Positions 54,225 to 62,979 are shown, numbered from the stretch's first letter. The stretch is 64,000 nt of DNA from Salipiger profundus (GCF_001969385.1 NZ_CP014796.1:496001-560000); one strand, 5' to 3'. Notes: a model not told the origin generated them from the sequence alone. Numbers and translations: made by a program.

Positions 54225-55612
54225 TGCGCTACATCTCGACCCGCGGACAGGCGCCCGCGCTGAGCTTCGAAGAGGCGATGCTGTCGGGCCTCGCCCGCGA
54301 CGGCGGGCTCTACGTGCCCGAGACGGTGCCCGCGATGAGCGCCGCCGACATCCGCGCGCTGCACGGGCTGAGCTACGAGGAGACCGCCTTTCGCGTGATG
54401 CGGCCCTTCGTCGGCGACAGCTTCACCGACGAGACCTTCGGCGACCTGATCGCCCGGGCCTACGCGGGCTTCGACCATGGCGCGCGAGCGCCGCTGGTGC
54501 AGCTCGCGCCGGGGCATTTCCTGCTCGAGCTGTTCCACGGGCCGACGCTGGCGTTCAAGGATTTCGCCATGCAGCTCATCGGCCAGCTCTTCGAGGAGGC
54601 GCTGACCCGGCGCGGCGAGCGCGTCACCATCGTCGGCGCCACCTCGGGCGACACCGGCAGCGCCGCGATCGAGGCATTCCGCGGGCTCGACGCGGTGGAC
54701 GTGTTCATCCTCTATCCGCACGGGCGGGTATCCGAGGTGCAGCGGCGGCAGATGACCACGCCCTCCGAGTCCAACGTGCACGCGCTGGCGCTCGACGGCC
54801 ATTTCGACGACTGCCAGGCCAAGCTCAAGGACATGTTCAACGACTTCGCCTTCCGCGACGAGGTGCGGCTGGCGGGCGTGAACTCGATCAACTGGGCGCG
54901 GGTGCTGGCGCAGGTGGTCTACTACTTCTCGGCCGCCGTGTCCCTGGGCGCGCCCGACCGGAGCGTCAGCTTCACGGTGCCCACCGGCAACTTCGGCGAC
55001 ATCTTCGCCGGCTACATCGCCAAGAAGATGGGGCTGCCCATCGACCGGCTGGTGGTTGCCACCAACCAGAACGACATCCTGCACCGCTGCCTGACCTCCG
55101 GCGCCTACGAGACGAGCGGGGTGCACCCGTCGATCTCGCCGTCGATGGACATCCAGGTCAGCTCGAACTTCGAGCGGGTGCTCTTCGACGCCTACGGCCG
55201 CGACGGCAACGCTGTGGCGCAGCTCATGGACGAGCTGAAGTCGGGCGGCTTCAAGGTCAGCCAGGGCGCGCTGCAGGCGCTGCGCGAGCATTTCGAAAGC
55301 GGCCGCGCCTCCGAGGAGGAGACGCTGGCGACCATCGCGCAGGCGAAACGCACCATGGGCGAGCTGCTCTGCCCGCATTCCGCCGTGGGGCTGAAGGTGG
55401 CCGACGAGCACCGCGCCGCCGACACGCCGATGATCACCCTCGCCACTGCCCACCCGGCCAAGTTCCCCGACGCGGTGGAACAGGCCAGCGGCATCCGGCC
55501 CCCCCTTCCCGCGCATATGGCCGATCTCTTCGACCGGCCCGAGCGCGTGACCCACGTGGACAACGACCTCGCGGCTCTGGAAACCCTCATTCGGGAGCGT
55601 ATCTCAAAGTGA
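54224..55612 (+). CDS. thrC: threonine synthase
   Basis: PLP enzyme of 462 residues making threonine from O-phosphohomoserine, the last step of threonine synthesis. The PLP-binding lysine is K112 in PTLAFKDFAMQ, and the phosphate-binding segment VGATSGDTGSAAIEAFRG follows. N-terminal RYISTRGQAPALSFEEA is typical of the proteobacterial type. It overlaps surf1 by 1 bp upstream and the M16 peptidase by 4 bp (GTGA) downstream. Confidence 0.96.
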   Translation: MRYISTRGQAPALSFEEAMLSGLARDGGLYVPETVPAMSAADIRALHGLSYEETAFRVMRPFVGDSFTDETFGDLIARAYAGFDHGARAPLVQLAPGHFLLELFHGPTLAFKDFAMQLIGQLFEEALTRRGERVTIVGATSGDTGSAAIEAFRGLDAVDVFILYPHGRVSEVQRRQMTTPSESNVHALALDGHFDDCQAKLKDMFNDFAFRDEVRLAGVNSINWARVLAQVVYYFSAAVSLGAPDRSVSFTVPTGNFGDIFAGYIAKKMGLPIDRLVVATNQNDILHRCLTSGAYETSGVHPSISPSMDIQVSSNFERVLFDAYGRDGNAVAQLMDELKSGGFKVSQGALQALREHFESGRASEEETLATIAQAKRTMGELLCPHSAVGLKVADEHRAADTPMITLATAHPAKFPDAVEQASGIRPPLPAHMADLFDRPERVTHVDNDLAALETLIRERISK

Positions 55613-56871
55613 CTGTTGAACTGACCACCCTCGACAACGGCCTGCGGGTCGTGAGCGAACGCATGGACGGGCTGCAATCGGCGTCGATCGGCGTCTGGGT
55701 CAGCGCCGGCGGGCGCAACGAGCGGATCGAGCAGAACGGCATCGCGCATTTCCTCGAGCACATGGCCTTCAAGGGCACGAAGACGCGCAGCGCCCTGCAG
55801 ATCGCCGAGGCCATCGAGGACGTGGGCGGCTACATCAACGCCTACACCTCGCGCGAGGTGACCGCCTATTATGCCCGCGTGCTCGAGAACGACACGAAGC
55901 TCGCGCTCGACGTCATCGCCGACATCCTGCGCAACCCGGTCTTCGACGCGCGCGAGATCGAGACCGAGCGCGGCGTCATCCTTCAGGAAATCGGCCAGGC
56001 GCTCGACACGCCCGACGACGTGATCTTCGACTGGCTGCAGGAGCGCGCCTACCAGGACCAGGCGCTGGGGCGGACGATCCTCGGCGAGGCGGCCAACATC
56101 CGCGGCTTCGGGCGCAGCGACCTCGAGACCTTCGTCGACGAGCATTACGGCCCCGAGCAGATCATCCTGTCGGCTGCGGGCGCGGTCGATCACGAGCAGC
56201 TGGTCGAACAGGCGCAGGCGCTCTTCGGCGACATGGCCTCGCGCAAGTCCGGGGCCTTCGAGAACGCGCGCTTCACCGGCGGCGAGATGCGCCGCGAGAA
56301 GGACCTTGAGCAGGCGCATTTCGCGCTGGCGTTCGAGGCACCGGGCTACCGCGATCCGGATTTCTTCACCGCGCAGATCTACACTATCGCGCTTGGCGGC
56401 GGCATGTCCTCGCGGCTGTTCCAGGAAATCCGCGAGAAGCGCGGCCTGTGCTACACGATCTTCGCCCAGACCGGCGCCTACGAGGACACCGGCCTGACGA
56501 CGATCTACGCCGGCACCAGTGGCGACGAGCTGGCCGAGCTCACCGGCATCACCATCGACGAGATGAAGCGGGCCGCCGACGACATGACCCCGGAAGAGGT
56601 CGCCCGTGCCCGCGCCCAGATGAAGGCGGGGCTGCTGATGGGGCTCGAAAGCTCCTCGGCCCGGGCCGAGCGCATGGCGCGCATGGTGCAGATCTGGGGC
56701 AAGGTGCCGCCGATCGAGGAGACCGTCGCCCGGATCGACAACGTCACCACCGGCGACGTCCGGGTGTTCGCCGAGGACATCGCGGCGAGCGCGCCCGCCG
56801 CGCTGGCGCTCTACGGCCCCGTCGGCAAGGCCCCCGGCCTGGAGGCACTGCAGGCACGCCGGGCGGCGTGA
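55609..56871 (+). CDS. M16 family zinc peptidase (processing-peptidase-like)
   Basis: Protein of 420 residues related to the beta subunit of mitochondrial processing peptidase. The inverted zinc motif HFLEH is at residues 47-51, with the third ligand glutamate in ERGVILQEIGQ, and the substrate region RLFQEIREKRGLCYT is present. No signal peptide, so it is probably cytoplasmic. Starts with GTG overlapping the thrC stop and overlaps the GNAT gene by one base. Confidence 0.93.
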   Translation: MTVELTTLDNGLRVVSERMDGLQSASIGVWVSAGGRNERIEQNGIAHFLEHMAFKGTKTRSALQIAEAIEDVGGYINAYTSREVTAYYARVLENDTKLALDVIADILRNPVFDAREIETERGVILQEIGQALDTPDDVIFDWLQERAYQDQALGRTILGEAANIRGFGRSDLETFVDEHYGPEQIILSAAGAVDHEQLVEQAQALFGDMASRKSGAFENARFTGGEMRREKDLEQAHFALAFEAPGYRDPDFFTAQIYTIALGGGMSSRLFQEIREKRGLCYTIFAQTGAYEDTGLTTIYAGTSGDELAELTGITIDEMKRAADDMTPEEVARARAQMKAGLLMGLESSSARAERMARMVQIWGKVPPIEETVARIDNVTTGDVRVFAEDIAASAPAALALYGPVGKAPGLEALQARRAA

Positions 56872-57455
56872 TGCTGGGACGGCGGCGCAGGTTACGGCTC
56901 GACACCGAGCGGCTGCTCCTGCGGCCGCCGCAGCACGGTGATTTCAACGCGTGGGTCTCGCTGCGCATGGAGAGCCGCGGCTACCTGACCCCATGGGAGC
57001 CCTCCTGGGCCGCCGACCACCTGACCCGCCGGGCGTTCACCAACCGGGTCTACTGGGCGAACCGGTCGATCCAGGGCGGCACCGCGGTGCCGCTCTTCAT
57101 CTTCCGGCGCGAGGACGAGCAGCTGCTGGGCGCGATCACGCTCGACAACATCCGGCGCGGTCCGGCGCAGTCGGGGGTGCTGGGCTACTGGACGGGCCAG
57201 CCCTTCGCGCGGCAGGGCTTCATGCGCGAGAGCATCGCCGCCATCGTGCACCACGCCTTCGAGCGGCTCGACCTCAGCCGCATCGAGGCCGCCTGCCTGC
57301 CCGAGAACGTGCCGTCGCGCGGGCTGCTCGAACGCTCGGGCTTCAAGTACGAGGGCGTCGCGCAGAGCTACCTGCAGATCAATGGCCGCTGGCGCACCCA
57401 CGTGCTCTATGCCTGCCTGCGCAACGACCGGCGCGGCAAGACGCAGGTCGGCTAG
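56871..57455 (+). CDS. GNAT family N-acetyltransferase (RimJ/RimL-like)
   Basis: Acetyltransferase of 194 residues similar to ribosomal-protein acetyltransferases. The acetyl-CoA-binding motif A region is YWTGQPFARQGFMRESI, followed by IEAACLPENVPSRGLLERSGF. The natural substrate is unknown. It is the last gene of the surf1-thrC-M16-GNAT unit, all overlapping by 1-4 bp, a gene order common in Rhodobacterales. Confidence 0.92.
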   Translation: MLGRRRRLRLDTERLLLRPPQHGDFNAWVSLRMESRGYLTPWEPSWAADHLTRRAFTNRVYWANRSIQGGTAVPLFIFRREDEQLLGAITLDNIRRGPAQSGVLGYWTGQPFARQGFMRESIAAIVHHAFERLDLSRIEAACLPENVPSRGLLERSGFKYEGVAQSYLQINGRWRTHVLYACLRNDRRGKTQVG

Positions 57456-57589
57456 GGCGCCCGAACCTTCATCGCTTCGCGGCGTTCAGCTTGGCAGATC
57501 GCCCCCGAGTGGCTGACCTAACGGAAATGTCAGGTCGCCGGGCGGCGCGGCTTGCTAGGCTCACGGCATCCCCGAAAGGAGACCCGCCG

Positions 57590-58447
57590 ATGCCGTGCCC
57601 CCGCCCTGCCCTGACCAGCCTTGTCCCGACCAGCCTTGCCCTGATCCTCGCCCTGCTGCTGCCCGTCCCGCCCGCCGCCGCGCAGGAGAGCCGCCGCCCA
57701 TCGCATTGCATCGCCATCGCCGATGCCACGCCGGGCCTGCAGTACCTGCACAAGGCCGCATGGACCGATCCGGTGCCCGACTACTCGGTGCGCATCCATT
57801 ACATCGCGCACGCCAGTTTCATGATCCAGACGCGCGGCGGGATCGAGGCGGTGACCGACTACAACGGCTTTCTCGGCAACGCCGACTTCATCCCCGACGT
57901 GGTCACCATGAACCACGCCCACGGCACCCACTGGACCGGCAGCCCGGACCCGGCGATTCCGCATGTGCTGGAGGGCTGGGGCGCCTTCGGCGAGGGGATC
58001 GAGCATCACCTCGACCTTGGTGAAATGCTGATCCGCAACGTTTCGACCGACATCCGCTCGGCCTACGGCGGCACCGAGGAGCGCGGCAATTCGATCTTCG
58101 TCTTCGAGGTCGAGGGGCTCTGTATCGGCCACGTCGGCCACCTGCACCACGAGCCGAACGATGCGCAATACGCGGCCCTCGGCCGGCTCGACGTGGTCAT
58201 GGTACCGGTCGACGGCGGCTATACCATGTCGCTCGACGCGATGCTGCGGGTGGTCGAACGGCTGAAGAGTTCGATCATCATCCCGATGCACTGGTTCTCC
58301 GGCTACTCGCTCGAGCAGTTTCTCGGCGGCCTGCCCGAGGGCTTCGCCGTCGACCGCCGCAGCGGGCCCGAGCTGGTGGTAAGCCTGCGCGACCTGCCGC
58401 CCCGCCCCACCGTCACGGTGCTGCAACCGGCCTATCTCGCGGACTGA
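57590..58447 (+). CDS. exported metallo-beta-lactamase-fold hydrolase-like protein
   Basis: Protein of 285 residues with a Sec signal peptide (cleavage near residue 31). The fold resembles the UlaG-type metallo-beta-lactamase superfamily: YIAHASFMIQTRGGIEAVTDY, then the metal motif HAHGTH (109-114), where Thr replaces the usual Asp of HxHxDH, and later HVGHLHH and IIIPMHWFSGYS. Two-metal binding is thus possible but altered. The ATG follows AAGGAGACCCGCCG. The substrate is unknown. Confidence 0.78.
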   Translation: MPCPRPALTSLVPTSLALILALLLPVPPAAAQESRRPSHCIAIADATPGLQYLHKAAWTDPVPDYSVRIHYIAHASFMIQTRGGIEAVTDYNGFLGNADFIPDVVTMNHAHGTHWTGSPDPAIPHVLEGWGAFGEGIEHHLDLGEMLIRNVSTDIRSAYGGTEERGNSIFVFEVEGLCIGHVGHLHHEPNDAQYAALGRLDVVMVPVDGGYTMSLDAMLRVVERLKSSIIIPMHWFSGYSLEQFLGGLPEGFAVDRRSGPELVVSLRDLPPRPTVTVLQPAYLAD

Positions 58448-58508
58448 CACCCGGCCCTTGGCTTCCGTCGGGTTTCGGACCATTGTCCGCGCCCGAGAGG
58501 AGCCCCCG

Positions 58509-59936
58509 ATGACCCTGATCCCCGCCGACGACGCCTTTGCCGAGACCCTTGCCGCGCGGCTGCCAGAGGGCACCCTGCGCCGTGCCGAGCCGCGCCATCT
58601 CGAGGAGCCGCGCGGCCGCTGGCGGGGCAGTTCGCAATGGGTCGCCCTGCCCCGCAGCGCCGAGGACGTGTCGGAGATCGTGCGCGCCTGCAACGCGGCT
58701 CGGGTCGGCATCGTGCCGCTCGCGGGCGGCACCGGGCTGGTCGGTGGCCAGGTGGCCCCCGATGCGCCGGCGCCGCTGCTGGTCTCGATGGAGCGGATGA
58801 CCGCGATCCGCGCCGTCTACCCGCAGGAGAACGTGCTCGTGGCCGAGGCCGGCGCCGTGCTCGCCGACGTGCAGGCGGCCGCGCAGAAGGCGGAGCGGCT
58901 GTTCGCGTTGTCGCTCGCCTCGGAAGGCACGGCGCGGATCGGCGGGCTGCTGTCGACCAACGCCGGCGGGGTGAACGTGCTGCGCTACGGCAACGCCCGC
59001 GACCAGGTGCTGGGGCTCGAGGCGGTGCTGCCCGACGGCAGCCTGTGGCACGGGCTGAAACGGCTGCGCAAGGACAACACCGGCTACGACCTGCGCCACC
59101 TGCTGATCGGTGCCGAGGGCACCCTTGGGCTCATCACCGCCGCCTCGCTGAAGCTCGCGCCGATCCCGGCGGCGACCGGCACCGCGCTCTTCACCGTGAC
59201 CGACCCGGCGGCGGCGCTCGACCTGCTGGCGCTGGCCCGCGACCAACTCGGCGAGGGCATCAGCGCCTTCGAGCTGATCTCGCGGCAGGGGCTCGACTTC
59301 CTGTCGGAAACCGTGCCCGACGTGCGCCAGCCATGGGACAGCCCGCCCGACTGGTGCGTGCTGATCGAGCTGGGCCTCGCGCGCGGGCTCGATCCGGCCG
59401 GCGCGCTCGAGACGCTGTTTGCCAGCGCCCACGAGGCCGGGCTGGTGTCGGACGCGCTGGTGGCGCAGTCCGAGCAACAGCGCTCCGATTTCTGGGCGAT
59501 CCGCGAGCGCATCCCCGAAGCGAACCGGGCCATCGGCGCGATCTCCTCGCATGACATCTCGGTGCCGCTCGGCGCCATCCCCGAGTTCATCGCACGCGGC
59601 ACCCCGGCCATCGCGGCGCTCGGCGATTTCCGCATCAACTGCTTCGGCCATCTCGGCGACGGCAACCTGCATTACAACGTCTTCCCGGTGCCGGGCCGCA
59701 GCCGCGAGGATCACGTCGACCAGCGCGAGGATATCAAGCGGACCGTGCATGACCTCGTGCACGAGATGGGCGGCTCGGTCAGCGCCGAGCACGGGATCGG
59801 GCGGCTCAAGGTCGACGATCTCGAACGCTATGGCGACCCGGCGAAGCTTGCCGCGATGCGGGCGATCAAGGCCGCGCTCGATCCGAACGGCATCATGAAC
59901 CCCGGGGCGGTGCTGCGGCAGCAGGCCCTGCGCTAG
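58509..59936 (+). CDS. FAD-linked oxidase, GlcD/D-2-hydroxyglutarate dehydrogenase type
   Basis: Flavoprotein of 475 residues oxidising a D-2-hydroxy acid. FAD-binding segments LAGGTGLVGGQ and GARIGGLLSTNAGG type motifs occur in the N-terminal PCMH domain, and the C-terminal cap ends GGSVSAEHGIGRLKVDD, including the conserved active-site histidine region. It could act on glycolate, D-lactate or D-2-hydroxyglutarate. The absence of glcE and glcF beside it favours a single-subunit D-2-hydroxyacid dehydrogenase. It shares the tetranucleotide CTAG with the convergent lytic transglycosylase stop. Confidence 0.9.
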   Translation: MTLIPADDAFAETLAARLPEGTLRRAEPRHLEEPRGRWRGSSQWVALPRSAEDVSEIVRACNAARVGIVPLAGGTGLVGGQVAPDAPAPLLVSMERMTAIRAVYPQENVLVAEAGAVLADVQAAAQKAERLFALSLASEGTARIGGLLSTNAGGVNVLRYGNARDQVLGLEAVLPDGSLWHGLKRLRKDNTGYDLRHLLIGAEGTLGLITAASLKLAPIPAATGTALFTVTDPAAALDLLALARDQLGEGISAFELISRQGLDFLSETVPDVRQPWDSPPDWCVLIELGLARGLDPAGALETLFASAHEAGLVSDALVAQSEQQRSDFWAIRERIPEANRAIGAISSHDISVPLGAIPEFIARGTPAIAALGDFRINCFGHLGDGNLHYNVFPVPGRSREDHVDQREDIKRTVHDLVHEMGGSVSAEHGIGRLKVDDLERYGDPAKLAAMRAIKAALDPNGIMNPGAVLRQQALR

Positions 59937-60775
59937 TTGGCGGCCATCGTGCTGGGAGTTCGGAACACGCAGCCGTCCGAGATGAGCTGCGGCGGCGTCA
60001 GGCAGAGCAGCCGCGCCACCTTGAACGCGGCGAGCACCTTGGGCACGTAGTCTCGGGTCTCCGAGTAGGGCGGCACGCCCTCGTGCTTCGGAATCGCGTT
60101 CTCGCCCGCGTTGTAGCCCGCCAGCACCATGATCGGGTCGCCGTCGAAGGTCTCCATCAGGAAATCGAGAAAGGCGACGCCGCCCTGGATGTTGTCGGCC
60201 GGATCGAAGGCATCGGACACCCCGAAGCGCGCGGCCGTCGCCGGCATGAGCTGCATGAGGCCCTGCGCGCCGGCGCCGCTCTGGGCGTCGGCCCGGCCGC
60301 CGGATTCGACCGCCATCACCGCGAGCGCAAAGGCCGGTGACACCCGCGTGCCGACCGTGGCTTTCAACAGGTCCACCCCGTGCGCGGCGGCGAGGCGTTG
60401 CAGGTCCGCCAGTCGCGGCGCGGCCACCCCCTGCCCCTGCGGCGGCGTCGCGAGCCGCACGAGCGCCGGTTCGAGCCGCCCCGGTCCGCTTTCGGAAAGC
60501 GCCGGCGACACCACGTCCCAGAACCATGCGTAGGAGCCCATACCCGTGGCCCGCCCCTTGGCCGTTGCACCGCCCCCGGCGTCGGGGGTGGGAACAGCGA
60601 CGGCGGGCCGAACCGGGGCCGGTGCGATCTGCACGGTGATGCGCTTCTTCGTGCCCGGCTTCGGCGGGGTCACGCGCTTTGCCGAGAATTCCGGGAATGG
60701 CGGCGGCGACTCCGCCGGCAGGGAACCTGCCCCGAACACGGCCAGAAGGGCCGCAAAACCCATGATACGCAACAT
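59933..60775 (-). CDS. lytic transglycosylase domain protein (SLT family)
   Basis: Exported peptidoglycan lyase of about 280 residues. A signal peptide (MLRIMGFAALLAVFGAGSLP) precedes a Pro-rich region, and the SLT domain begins near residue 150 with the catalytic-glutamate motif VESGGRADAQSG, then GAQGLMQLMPATAARFG and LAGYNAGENA. It could make room for the pilus or other envelope machines, and it lies just upstream of the Tad locus in the opposite direction. An in-frame start further upstream is not supported by a signal sequence. Confidence 0.9.
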   Translation of the reverse strand: MLRIMGFAALLAVFGAGSLPAESPPPFPEFSAKRVTPPKPGTKKRITVQIAPAPVRPAVAVPTPDAGGGATAKGRATGMGSYAWFWDVVSPALSESGPGRLEPALVRLATPPQGQGVAAPRLADLQRLAAAHGVDLLKATVGTRVSPAFALAVMAVESGGRADAQSGAGAQGLMQLMPATAARFGVSDAFDPADNIQGGVAFLDFLMETFDGDPIMVLAGYNAGENAIPKHEGVPPYSETRDYVPKVLAAFKVARLLCLTPPQLISDGCVFRTPSTMAAN

Positions 60776-61130
60776 CGCTCCGACCTGCCTCTGGTCCGTT
60801 TTGTCGAGCAAGTCTCTCACAGTGGTCCGATCCGACCAAGACGGCTGCACGAATCCCCCGGTCTGCGTGCCATTTTGGCCCAGAAGTGCCCATGCCTCTG
60901 CAAGTCCTGCCGACAGGAAATCTAAAAACATCTTTCAATACATTAAGTTAACCAGATTCCTCAGCCGCCTCCCGAGAACTACAAAATCAACCAAATCGCG
61001 TCCAAATGCTGCCCGAATCCGGGGGCTATATATCCCCATACCGCAGAGGGACGGGGCAATGAGAGAGGCCCGGGAACGGATCGAAGCGGTGACGTGAGCA
61101 GAACGTGACAAGATCCCACTGGAGAGAGAC
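60776..61130. other. Intergenic region upstream of the pilin genes
   Basis: The 355-bp gap between the divergent lytic transglycosylase and pilin genes is AT-richer than its surroundings (about 60920-61030). It has the element TTAAGTTAACC at 60943-60953, which includes a CtrA-like half-site (GTTAACC). No small gene is supported. It should hold the pilin promoter. Confidence 0.5.
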
Positions 61131-61349
61131 ATGCTGAACTTCATCAAAAACTTCCGCAACGACGAAGACGGTGCAGTGACGGTTGACTGGGTCGTGCTGA
61201 CCGCAGCCGTGGTCGCCATGGCCATCGGCGCCTACACCACCATCGCCAACAACTCGGACGCCATGATCGGCGCTGCCGGCACCGCGATCCAGGGCGAGGG
61301 CACCGCTCTCTTCGGCGCAGACTACACCCCGCCGCCCGCCGACGGCTGA
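61131..61349 (+). CDS. Flp/Tad-type pilin, copy 1
   Basis: Small pilin of 72 residues. A class IVb-like leader (MLNFIKNFRNDEDG) is followed by AVTVDWVVLTAAVVAMAIGA, the hydrophobic helix. Prepilin peptidase cleavage is expected after Gly14. The residue at position +5 is Asp instead of the usual Glu. The C-terminus ends YTPPPADG. The protein is identical to that of the next gene. Cognate assembly genes (cpaB, cpaC) follow. Confidence 0.85.
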   Translation: MLNFIKNFRNDEDGAVTVDWVVLTAAVVAMAIGAYTTIANNSDAMIGAAGTAIQGEGTALFGADYTPPPADG

Positions 61350-61389
61350 TCCGCCACCCTGAGCTGATATTCGAGAAACGGAGAGAGAC

Positions 61390-61608
61390 ATGCTGAACTT
61401 CATCAAAAACTTCCGCAACGACGAAGACGGTGCAGTGACGGTTGACTGGGTCGTGCTGACCGCGGCCGTCGTTGCCATGGCCATCGGCGCCTACACCACC
61501 ATCGCCAACAACTCGGACGCCATGATCGGCGCTGCCGGCACCGCGATCCAGGGTGAGGGCACCGCCCTCTTCGGCGCAGACTACACCCCGCCGCCCGCCG
61601 ACGGCTGA
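61390..61608 (+). CDS. Flp/Tad-type pilin, copy 2
   Basis: Same 72-residue protein as copy 1, with five synonymous base changes and the same ribosome-binding site. Separated by 40 bp from copy 1. Both copies keep the leader, the predicted cleavage Gly14 and the Asp at +5. A duplicated pilin can raise dosage of the major subunit. Recent duplication or gene conversion explains the identity. It is followed by a strong hairpin. Confidence 0.85.
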   Translation: MLNFIKNFRNDEDGAVTVDWVVLTAAVVAMAIGAYTTIANNSDAMIGAAGTAIQGEGTALFGADYTPPPADG

Positions 61609-61628
61609 TCTGCCTCCTGAGCTGACTT

Positions 61629-61655
61629 TCCCGGGCCGGCCTTCCCGGCCCGGGA
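61629..61655 (+). terminator. Hairpin after the duplicated pilin genes
   Basis: A perfect 11-bp stem (TCCCGGGCCGG with its complement) and a 5-nt loop lie about 20 bp after the second pilin gene. No long T-tract follows. It could stabilise abundant pilin mRNA or partly terminate transcription before cpaB. Confidence 0.7.
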
Positions 61656-61692
61656 CAAATCTACGAAAGTGTTCTTATCGAAGGCTCGAGCC

Positions 61693-61890
61693 ATGCGTCA
61701 CTTCGCCAGGACCTTTGCGCGCGACGAGACCGGCGCGGTCACGGTCGACTGGGTCATCCTCACCGCCTCCATGGTGTTCATGGCCGCCATCTCCTTCTAC
61801 GTGATCCGCGACAACAGCAGCGCGATGGAAGACGCGACCGGCGGCGCCCTCGCCCGAGAGCAGGCACGCCTCTACCCAGCGCCTGACTGA
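61693..61890 (+). CDS. pilin-like protein of the Tad locus
   Basis: Protein of 65 residues with the same architecture as the pilins: a leader MRHFARTFARDETG, cleavage glycine, then AVTVDWVILTASMVFMAAISF. It diverges after the helix, with a polar C-terminus (ALAREQARLYPAPD). It is probably a minor pilin or pseudopilin. The ATG follows AAGGCTCGAGCC. An in-frame GTG 24 bp upstream is less likely. Confidence 0.7.
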   Translation: MRHFARTFARDETGAVTVDWVILTASMVFMAAISFYVIRDNSSAMEDATGGALAREQARLYPAPD

Positions 61891-62121
61891 CACCACCAAG
61901 CCGAGAACAACCGGAAACCGCTTCGCGTCTCGAGGCGGTCTTTTCGATCCAAGCCCCCGAACATCCGCAGCCTGTCCTTCGCGCGCCCCGAGACGCCGGC
62001 GGAGCCGCGAAAGCGCTACGCAATCGGCCAGAATTGGCCACAATCCACGGCTATTCACGGGGACTGAACGCGCCCGAACCACACGCGGCGCCCCTGAGGT
62101 CAAAGCCCGAGAGGAAACACG

Positions 62122-62979
62122 ATGCGACTGGTATTCGGACTTGTGCTGATCGCCGGCCTTGGTCTGGCCGGCTTTGCCGTTCACCTCGCACAGAAGCAGT
62201 TCGGCGCCTATCAGAACGCGCTTCGCCACGAACGCGAGAAGGCGGTGCAGGTGGTTCCGACACAGCAGATCTACGTCGCGAACCGCAAGCTCAATCATGG
62301 CCATGTCCTCACCAGGGAGGATGTCCGCCTGGCGCCCTGGCCGACCGAGATCCTGCCGAAGGGCATCTTTGACGCCAAGACCCCCCTGTTTGCCGAGGGT
62401 GCGGAGCCGCGCGTCGTGATGCAGGCAATGGACAGGTTCGACGCCGTTCTCGCCAGCCGCGTGAGCGAGCCCGGCGGCGACGCGGGCCTGACCTCGCGTC
62501 TCGACAAGGGCCAGCGCGCCTTTGCCATCAAGGTCGATGTCGCCACGGGCGTCTCGGGCTTCCTGCGGCCCGGCGACCGCGTCGACATCTACTGGACCGG
62601 CCGGATGCCCGGCGGCGACCCGAACCTGCCACGCGGCGACGTGACCCGGCTGATCCAGACCGGCGTCCGGCTGATCGCCATCGACCAGGCCTCGGTCATC
62701 TCGAGCAGCAGCCCCACCATCGCGCGCACCGTCACCGTGGCCGTGAGCCCGCAGCAGGTCGCCGGGCTCGCGCAGGCGCAGAGCACCGGGCGGCTGTCGC
62801 TCTCGCTTATGGCCGCCGACGACGAAACCGTCGCCGACGTGATCGAGATGGACCAGCGCGAGCTCCTGGGGCTTGTCGCGCAGGAGCAGCAGGTCGAAAA
62901 GGCGGCGCCCGAGGTCTGCTCGACCCGGGTGCGCCGTGGCTCCGACGTGGTCGAGATCCCGATCCCCTGCACCAACTGA
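62122..62979 (+). CDS. cpaB: Flp pilus assembly protein CpaB (RcpC)
   Basis: Periplasmic Tad pilus assembly protein of 285 residues with an N-terminal membrane anchor (LVFGLVLIAGLGLAGFAV). The SAF domain is visible (IYVANRKLNHGHVLTREDVR), followed by the CpaB-specific GDRVDIYWTG and RTVTVAVSPQQVAGLAQAQ. It probably links the secretin to the pilus machinery. 231 bp separate it from the pilin-like gene, with no hairpin or gene that I can support in most of that gap. Confidence 0.92.
   Translation: MRLVFGLVLIAGLGLAGFAVHLAQKQFGAYQNALRHEREKAVQVVPTQQIYVANRKLNHGHVLTREDVRLAPWPTEILPKGIFDAKTPLFAEGAEPRVVMQAMDRFDAVLASRVSEPGGDAGLTSRLDKGQRAFAIKVDVATGVSGFLRPGDRVDIYWTGRMPGGDPNLPRGDVTRLIQTGVRLIAIDQASVISSSSPTIARTVTVAVSPQQVAGLAQAQSTGRLSLSLMAADDETVADVIEMDQRELLGLVAQEQQVEKAAPEVCSTRVRRGSDVVEIPIPCTN

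Larger units (their letters stand above)
61121..61611 (+). repeat. Tandem duplication of the pilin gene
   Basis: Two units of about 232 bp, starting at 61121 and 61380 (spacing 259 bp), share the ribosome-binding site GGAGAGAGAC and the whole 72-codon gene. I count five base differences in the coding part, all synonymous. Confidence 0.9.

Noticed and set aside
52301..55612. 1103-codon frame ending with threonine synthase
   Set aside because: Only the last 462 residues are threonine synthase. The upstream part is an out-of-frame reading of the CoA-transferase and surf1, so it is not a fusion protein.
61121..61611. Tandem repeats considered as a CRISPR array or mobile element
   Set aside because: Only two units of about 230 bp, fully coding for a pilin, with no short spacers, terminal inverted repeats or transposase.
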